From Cornus controversa (Eukaryota; Streptophyta; Magnoliopsida; Cornales; Cornaceae), in the NCBI GenBank assembly GCA_026545225.1, contig CM048854.1:29735230-29799229 (forward strand): a stretch of DNA of 64,000 nucleotides. Reading direction: 5' to 3'. Under the pieces are notes generated by a model. That model saw only the letters and a list, made by a program, of their open reading frames with translations, did no database searches and was not told the origin of the DNA. Below are positions 55,911 to 64,000 of this stretch, piece by piece. Every line of letters starts with the position of its first letter. Positions within the stretch are counted from its first letter, which is position 1. Made by a program: the position numbers and the translations under genes.

Positions 55911-58292
55911 GTATGAACGGGTATTGGCCGGCGGGTAAGTAGTTGGTATTAGTGTTTGGATTTTACTTTTTTGGTTAGTGGGTGCGTGAAAAAGAGCAAC
56001 GGTGGGAATGGTGTTGTGGGTTGGTGTGGCTTTGAAGTTTGAGACTGAGATGGGATGTATAGCTGGTGTGGTCTGCTTTTTTGCTGCAATTGATGGCTAG
56101 CTTGAAGAGAGAACATTGATGATTGGATTTGACTTGCCATATATCTATCTCTATATCTATCCATATATCTATCTATCTGATCTTAGTAGTTTCTAGCTGG
56201 TTTGATTGAGAAGGAAGGGTATGTGTTGTTGGAGGTGGAGAACGTGGCTGGGGTTGTGCTTGCCAGTTCTTTTAAGTGCAGTGTGAGACTTTGCTTTCTC
56301 TTTTATGATAGATCTGATGGACAACATGCACATCTGATGGACAACATGCACAACTTTATTTTCAATCTAGCTTGCTTTTCACTAATTATCTGATCTGTAC
56401 TTTGATTTGTCTCTTCCTTTGGTCCTTTTTCTAGCTTCCATTTGTTTCTGAGAATGAAGGGATAGAAAATAGATCAACTTCCAAAAAGAATACCGTCTCT
56501 CTCAAGTTTTTGCAACTTCATATATCAACCAGGAATGATCAGAGTTGATTAAATTTTAATCCAATCTTGACCAACATTAATTTGATGGTTCGGATGACAT
56601 TGATTGAAAAGACTTTTCTCAATAATTTAACCACAATTTTTTAATTTTTTTTCTAAATAGAAACCACCAAAAAATATCTATTATGTAAATAATATTTATT
56701 CAAATTAGTGTATATATATAATATACTAGTGTATGTCCGTATTTATGGTATTATAATGTACTTGAAATCGTGACCGTGTGATGGTTAGACAGAATAATTT
56801 TAAATTGTAGGTAGAATGACATTTTGGATCAAGTTTAAATGTAATATATATTAGTGTATGTTAATGCCTATGGTACCATTATGCATTCTTAAACTTGACC
56901 GTTATATAACGTTATTTTGAATCGTAGATTGACAAACACATTTTCAGTCACATGATTAATTTTTTAACAACTTGACAGTAGGATTGACTTTTTTTTATCT
57001 TATTATACCAAGCTTAAATGTAATATATATATACACACACACAAACACACACTAGTATATGACGTGCTTACGACACTATCAATGTAAAAGAAATGGCGAC
57101 CGTTAAATCATTAGATAGATAGACAAAGACATTTTAGAAGAAACTTAAATCTAATATAGATTTGTAAATAAAAGATAATTCACGGTTCAGATCGAATTTT
57201 TCAAACACCAATCCTTTAACCGAACTGTTACTAACAAATTTGTACTTTATAAATTCATAATCGAACCGTGGACTAAAAAACAGAATTGATCTGGATTGGT
57301 TCGGATCCACAAATGTATTGAACACTCCTAATATGAACTCTAGTTTATTATCTTAATTTTTTTCGATAATTGGGGTGTCCAAGGCTTTACCCCACCTAAT
57401 TCACGGGACATCGTGTAAAGCGTTTTTTGCACACGGATTGAAATTTATCCCTAATTAAGTTGGTAATATATATATCCGGAGAGTTTTAATGGTTGGTGGG
57501 TGTCTTCAGCCGAACAAGGATTCTCCTAAGCCAAATGTCTCTCCTGAACTCGCAAATTTTAATTTGCGGTTCAGATTTAGCTAAGTCATTATCTTATTCA
57601 ACTTTATCACTTACAAATTTAATTCTAAACAGAAATTTCAAAGTTTAACAAGATGTGAACGTGACTGAATTTGAATCGCATAATTAAAATGTACGAAATT
57701 TAAAAGAGAGATTTGGTAAGAGAGAACCCATTTCCGTCTCTAAGAACAACTCTACCGACTATATTTTATGATTATGGTGACGCACTACTAAATTGTTTTC
57801 TAGTTTATAAACATAGATAATGTTCTAATTTTCATTTCCTACAATGCATATTTTGGAAATAGATTCATTTAATGGTTCTGTGATGGTTGCTATATGGTAT
57901 TTAATATGTATCGTTGGTACTCTATTATTACCCAAGCATACTGTTATACCCAGGTCTTTGTACTTTGTTGGGTGCCATTTAGTGGAGCTTGACAATGGTC
58001 CATCATGGAGTTATAATGATGGACACGTGACAATCTGAATGTGCAGGGGCCTCTATAATTGAAGGAAGAACAAAATCAAATGGTTACATTTCCCATTGGT
58101 GTTATTGTACCTTGTAAATTGTAAATAAGCACTCTTTTCATGTAAAGTGGTAAATAAAAAAATAACAATAAAAGGTGCTATATATCAAATATCAAATAGT
58201 GTTTGATAACCCAAATCTATGAGGTATGATCATGGCACGGAACATCAGCATGAACATGGTATGACATGGATATATTAAACTGTGATAGTTAA
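55910..58292. other. Intergenic
   Basis: No supported gene. A 17-bp 'gatggacaacatgcaca' duplication lies at about 56317-56350. Three similar 'aatgtaatatatat...tgtatgt' segments (about 56700, 56845, 57010) may be a decayed repeat. Open frames are short and without family resemblance. Confidence 0.45.
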
Positions 58293-58786
58293 TCAGGGTT
58301 AGTTTAATTATCTTTAAATTAAATTTTTTGTAAAATTACTCTGTGAACAAAATTACATATAATATATAATTATAAAAGTACCGTCAAGTCATAATATTTT
58401 TGTAGTTTAATTATCTTTAAATTAAAAATTTTGTAAAATTACTCTGTGAACAAAATTACATATAATATATAATTATAAAAGTACCGTCAAGTCATAATAT
58501 TTTTGTGCAAAAATGACTTCAATTTTTAATCATTTGACTAAGATTAACATATTTTATAAACGTATTTTTTTCATCAATGTCACACAAGCACTACAGCCAC
58601 TGAAGGTAGTTTTGGCATTTTAATTTTTGATACTAATTGACTTTAACGGAGTTGACTGTCAATTAATGGCAAGGTAATCAGAGTAAAATCAACCAAATCT
58701 TATGAGAGATTAAACATCATATTTTAAAATTTTTAATCCGAGGGTAATTAAGCAAAACCTCAGGGAAGGTCAGAGTAATTTACCCT
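58293..58786. mobile_element. MULE-type MITE (family A, copy 3), left end altered
   Basis: The right end gtcagagtaatttaccc and the interior ('ttgactttaacggag', 'attttaatccgagggtaatta', 'cctcagggaagg') match 2410-2936. The left third is replaced by a tandem duplication of about 103 bp (about 58300-58506), and the left terminus is missing or decayed. Confidence 0.7.
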
Positions 58787-59477
58787 TAATATAAATATAA
58801 TTTTTTATTTATATATCTATTGAGTAAGAACATTATAGAAATATAATTCATACACTAAAGTTAAATAAGTTAGAAGATGAAGTTATATGAATATTAAAAA
58901 GAATATATTATATGTTTATGATATTACACATTTTTATCTTGTCATTATAGTTATATTTTGTTCATTACATATTATGGCATTGTTAAATTTTTTTTTTTTT
59001 AACAGAAAAAAAAGATTGGGTACTTTGATTAATGTTCATAATGTTGGAGTATTCGGAATGTGTTGAACAAGTGTCCGAGACGAGTTGGCTAAGTGTCCTA
59101 AATAATAAAAATTGTTTTTAAATTATGAATACGGTCATAAAGTGTCGAACACATAAAAATGCTTTGTAAAAGTGTCGGTGGTTCTTAGACGTATATAAAA
59201 CACTTTTATAAACATTTTTTTTAATAAATAAACTATTTCTATACGTCTAAGTAGTGGTTTTTTTTTCCATAAAAATTTAAAAGTAAATTTTTTAAATTAA
59301 AAGCATTTTTAGTTTTTAGTCTTTCCAACAACAATATCAATCACAAACAAACACCAAGTTTTTTTCTTTTCTTTTTTTCTCCAAAGGGTTAGACACTATC
59401 TATTAGGTTACTATATAAAAGGCATTTGTCGCCTTCTTAAGTTTGGAAAGTTGAGAGGAAAGATTGAAGACATATTT
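58787..59477. other. Intergenic
   Basis: AT-rich sequence with 'agtgtcc' or 'gtgtcg' motifs at 59040-59170 similar to 28720-28870. No gene. Confidence 0.4.
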
Positions 59478-61866
59478 GGTGTAGTCAATTAGGATTTGAA
59501 AGACATTTTTTAATTGATAGATTTACATGAATTCATGAAATTTTATAAACTTCTATGACAGGCTTTCATTGATTTGTATAGACTTTTATTAAAAACTTAA
59601 ATAGATTTTTATAAACTTGTATTGATTTCTTTAATATATTTTATTTATTTGTATCATTGAATTGTATTTTTGCGTACAAGTAAACCAATATCTTAATGGT
59701 AGATATAATGCAAAATGGATAATCTATCATCTGATATATTGTCTAATAATTATTGTGTAGTGCAAATATCACATGAAAGAATGGGGATAATAAAGTAACT
59801 CACTTGATAAACACAAATTGCATATCAATCATTTCTCATATTTTAATTACATTATGAAAAAAAAAAAAAAAAAAAGCACAGACTTTACTTATAGGGTCTA
59901 GGTTAAATCATAAGATAGATTATTGGAGAACCTTGAACTTAGGTTATATTAGATTATTAATTGAACTTCATGATCAATCCATGTGGCTTAAGGATTGATC
60001 CCTAACAAACAATGTAGAGGGATTAATCTGTGAGTTGCACGGTGCGAAAGCGGCTGCGAAAATTAGATTTAAAACCTAGAAGGGGGTGATTAGGTTTATT
60101 TATTTTTTGAATAATCTTTCAGATTATCCAATTTTAAGTCCAATTAAAATTCTAAGTAATCCCACAAAGCAAGTAAATAAAATAAAGTGCAGTAAAGTAA
60201 AGAATGCACCTGATATACGTGGAAAACCTAGATCGAGAAAAAATCACAGGTGAGGCTTTGAAGTATCGGAGAAGCAAATCCACTATCGTCGAAAAAAAGT
60301 ACAACAGACTCTGTCCCAGACTCACATCCACTCCACTCTGACAAGAATTTTGATGCGGAACACCTTAGGCTTATTATTGCGACTACCTCGTCCAACTGCT
60401 ACAGATTCCCGACTAACATCAAAATTCTCTCAGAAGGGTAACTGGAAGAACACGAACGCTCAACAAGTATCATGTCCCCTTCATAGCTCGATCTTTTTTT
60501 CCTTTCTCACCAACGAACAGTTGTAGAAGAAACCAATCCAGTAACTTGATCATGAAGAAATCTTCAATGCAGTCTTTGAACAGTTGATCAAGCAAATAGA
60601 GACACCCTAAATCACTAAGTGAATATGTGTGTGCTCTCAAAAATATAAACAAAGAATTTGAGAAAAAAATCATTTACTAGAAAAATATCTTAATGTTTTC
60701 TCTCTCTAGAATATGAATTTCTGTTCAGTTGAAAATATAATGAGAGAAAAATCATATGAGGTTTTTATAGAGATTAAAAACCCTAATTTTTCTTAAAAAT
60801 TAATAGGAAACAAGTCCCACGTTTTAGGAAAGTTTTGGGTCAATTCTAGGTTAAAACAGGCAAAATCTCACAGACCAGAAGCCTTGGACCGGTCCAGCTT
60901 AAACATTGACCAGTCCAATCCTGTTGATCTCTTAAAATGAGATGCTAAGACCTCTTGGATAAGTCCAACCTTGAATATTCACTATTTTGCTTAAAAATCC
61001 ATCTATTCAAGATCGGAACCTCCCAGTTTGAAATATATGTGTTCTCACCACTTTACCTGGACTACGTGACTCTTAAATGTGATCAACAATGTCCTCATGC
61101 ACTCAGAACCATCTCGAAACTTCACTCGATCGAATCCTTGTTCAGACCATTGATGACTTCTTTCGAAGATTCAAGCTTCATCATTTGAAGAACACTTGCA
61201 TGGTTGGTGTAGAACTTCATGCACACTCTTAGACTTCAATTACATGATCAATAATAAGAATATAACTCAATCATGTTTGGTTTTGCCACCAAAGATTGTC
61301 AATTACAAAAATATATGTCACATAATCCTTCCATAGTGTGAGAGATTGATCAACTTGTCTAGAAACTCGAGTTTTACAAGTTTTTCTAATCCAATAGAAA
61401 AAGAGAGAATCCGAGAAGAGAGAGAGAAAAACCAACAGAGAAAAAATAAATACCCTTCTATAATGCAAGAGATTGATCAACTTGTTTGGAAACTCAAGTT
61501 TTACAAGTTTTCCTAATCCAATAGAAAAAGAGAGAATATGAGAAGAGAGAAAAAAGGAGTGTACCTTGAGATGGAGAAAGGCTGCTCGTATTCTGCAAAA
61601 AAAAAAAAAGGTCCACCAAAATCTGTAGGGGAAAGGTTGGATTTGTTACGGGCTTCGATATTTATAACTTCCACCCTCAAATCCACCACTTAATGAAATC
61701 ATTCAAAATCTATGAATTTTTTAATACACATAAAATTTTGTAGACTTTTTAAAAATCCTAATTGAATACCGTCAGATTTGTATGGACTCTTTAAATGTTT
61801 GGATTGAATACACCTAGATTTTTAAAGTCTTTTAAAATCCCTTAAAATTCTAATTAAATACACCAT
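59478..61866. mobile_element. TIR transposon, ~2.4 kb, non-coding
   Basis: The left end ggtgtagtcaattaggattt and the right end aattctaattaaatacacc are inverted copies. Subterminal 'gatttttataaacttgtattg'-like and 'aaattttgtagactttttaa'-like motifs repeat on each side, as in plant Harbinger or hAT-like elements. The middle (about 60000-61560) looks unrelated and may be a nested insertion: it holds a PPT-like agaagggggtga (about 60079) and a duplicated ~118-bp unit at about 61335-61560. No transposase. The TSD is not resolved. Confidence 0.55.
61335..61560. repeat. ~118-bp tandem duplication
   Basis: Two copies of 'gagattgatcaacttgt...ccaatagaaaaagagagaat...gaagagag'. Confidence 0.85.
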
Positions 61867-63672
61867 CCTTAGCTTTTGTACTATTTTTAACAAATTGGGT
61901 TTTTCAATGCTCAATAGAGTTAATTGGTTTTACAAAGAACATATGTGTACAATGAATTGTAGCGAAACTTACACGAATACACGAACTTACACTTTTTAGG
62001 TTTAGCTAGATCAGAAAAGTGTGCTCCGAGTTACATAATTTTTTTAAATGAGTGTTCTCGTATTTTGTGGATGCTTGTGCTACCACGCTCTACGTTTGTT
62101 TTCGTTTCATCACTTTCTTGATATGACATAAAAATTATTACTTTTGCGCCTCGCTCTCGCACCTACTCCCGCTCATGCTCCCGCGTGACTTAGGGTGAGC
62201 TACATATATGCAATCACGCCTACAATAGTTATGTTTGCTTGATACTCAAATTTTTCTTTAGTTTTGTCGAATACCAAAAGTTCAAAGTTGGATGGGTGAG
62301 CCTAAGAGACTAACTTTACAAAAAGGCGTGTTGGAAATTTGTCTCCATTTCTTTGCGCCCCTTTCCTTGACCTCATCTTTGTTGCCTAGCTTTTATTTCA
62401 AACTTCCTCAATCCTCATTTAGCTGCTTAATTATGCCGATGATAGCAACTCATCTTTTTGTCTTTAACCAATTTATTAAACAACATGATGTTATTCAGTG
62501 ATTATGGGATTACCTTAATAAAAAAAAGGTTATGGTTATCATAGAGCTACTTTTAGTCTTAGTAGCACTGCAAGAATCATGTTTTGCAATGCTAAATAAA
62601 ACTCAAGATAGGGAGGTTATAAAATGAACGAGTATTTTTTTATGTTTTGTCCGGGCAAATAATTCACGCAATTATTTTCTTCCCAAGGTTGAGAAGATAC
62701 CATTGAATTGCAAATCTTGGTATGAATGAATTTGGTACCAAAAAAATGAGACTTAGTTCAATTGTCACGACCCGCCCTACACTGTATAAATATTGTCTAC
62801 TTCGTATACTTTTCTATTCGGTGCTCACAATTTCTAGTGTTCAAAATTTTCAAAATGCCTACCCACAATAACTTTTTACCCAATGAGCTTGTGGGATCCA
62901 GCAGCCCACCCTCTATAGATATAGTTACATGTTACTTGTATCATACTATACTATATTATAATTAAATAAAAATTATAACTTGCCAACGCTAAATCCAAAC
63001 ATATGGCTGCTCTTAATTCCTTAAAGTAAAATCATGGTGTCACAATTGAATTTTTTATATATTTTGTTGGCGTAAAGCATATGGCGGCAAAATATAAATT
63101 TAAAAAAGAACAAATCATGTGTTATTTTAGTTTAGAAGTCAAATATAATAGAGAAATCTTCGCATCCAGATTGTGTTTTGTAGCGGTTTTTAATACTTTT
63201 AGCGGCGGTTTTGACCGCTGCTAAAGGCCTTATTTGTAACTAGGCCAAAGTTAGACATTTTATGATGTGTAATTAGATGTCAATTTATTTGTACCCTCTG
63301 AGAATTTAATCCATGCACAATAATTAACAATTAATCTATCATGCAATTACAAACACAAGAACATGCATTTTCAGTGCAAAAACAAAATAGAATGATCACT
63401 AAGATTGATTCTGTGTGAGCCTCAAGCAGCGTGGCTGTGACGCTAAAGCTTTCACATGTATGAATACATAAACATGGCCAATGTGCGCAGCCAAAAAGCA
63501 GACCAGTGTGAGAGGATGGATACAATGCATATATATATATAGCTTGACCCCATTAGAATGTGTTAGTGCTTTGTTCGACAAGACCCTAGCCTACATAAGC
63601 GGTATATGAAATGTTGTTTTCTCCCCCCCTCTCTCTCTATATATATGTATCATACATGCTTGGTGGTTTAAT

Positions 63673-63675
<3 letters not shown>
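61867..63675. other. Intergenic
   Basis: No supported gene. A perfect-looking small hairpin tttagcggcggt...accgctgctaaa at 63198-63225 resembles the subterminal motif of some plant DNA transposons. Frames such as 62292-62501 have no recognisable domain. Confidence 0.45.

Positions 63676-63732
<57 letters not shown>
63676..63732. repeat. (TA)n microsatellite, ~28 units
   Basis: The longest TA run in the window. Confidence 0.95.
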
Positions 63733-63734
<2 letters not shown>

Positions 63735-64000
63735 CTTCTTGTGGCCGGAAGTCTTTAAAGGAGACACGCTTGGGTTAAAAGTCAAAAGATGCATGAACCT
63801 TTCGAACAGCTTAGAGTGGTTTCAATATTGGGCGTGTTAATGTTGGTTAAAATTTGATGATTTTGGCCCTCCCAATATTAACGGGATTGATAGTCCATTT
63901 GACTATTTGAGTCTCTCTGTATCCATGGCCACCAAATGCATAGAACCCTATGTTAATTTGGAATTAATTACTTGGACATGCAGTCAAACATAATCATCAT
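63733..64000. other. Window end, nothing recognised
   Basis: No exon or repeat end seen. Confidence 0.4.

Noticed and set aside
57844-58038. 64-aa plus-strand frame ending ...NDGHVTI
   Set aside because: Short, with no exon borders and no family resemblance. It was not possible to tell it from chance.

Overview
This is a 64-kb stretch of AT-rich plant nuclear DNA, most likely from a woody eudicot. The evidence is plant intron/exon structure, two plant transcription-factor genes (MIKC MADS-box and AHL), Cassandra-like TRIM retrotransposons with a 5S rRNA-like segment, Ty3/gypsy elements with an extra antisense reading frame, and many MITEs. The species cannot be named from the sequence. There is no prokaryotic gene, operon or CRISPR array.

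Only three host genes can be supported. (1) An SVP/AGL24-like MADS-box gene on the minus strand (14394 to 4835). Seven coding exons can be placed with consensus splice sites and the usual MIKC exon sizes. Intron 1 is 7.8 kb and packed with transposons and tandem repeats. A solo LTR with its own TATA box lies 30 bp beyond the last coding exon, pointing antisense into the gene. (2) A small cysteine-rich protein of 128 aa on the minus strand (27521 to 27135), with a 5'-UTR intron. A tandem duplication has copied its splice acceptor and start codon. (3) An intronless AT-hook protein close to AHL17/AHL28 on the plus strand (54274-55158).

Most of the rest is mobile DNA, and many boundaries can be fixed by target-site duplications (TSDs). 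1-4804: MITEs and a solo LTR. 4835-14830: MADS gene, its intron and its promoter. 16769-18808: compound TRIM array that flips orientation in the middle and mixes LTRs with and without a 5S rRNA segment. 18981-19538: tandem duplication. 21910-22422: foldback MITE. 25284-26915: non-autonomous MULE with a 9-bp TSD. 27135-28430: cysteine-rich gene. 29385-34726: MITEs and a truncated gypsy LTR. 35368-51835: one old 16.5-kb Tat-like Ty3/gypsy element on the minus strand, with both LTRs and a TSD, containing five nested insertions. 52161-53409: TIR element. 54274-55158: AHL gene. 55510-64000: MITEs, microsatellites and a 2.4-kb TIR element.

The nesting gives relative ages. The gypsy LTRs have diverged strongly. 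The TRIM LTRs inside its RT region and antisense ORF are still very alike, so the TRIM family moved later. The same TRIM family also sits inside an LTR of a small non-coding retroelement in intron 1 of the MADS gene, so this intron has grown by insertion into insertion.
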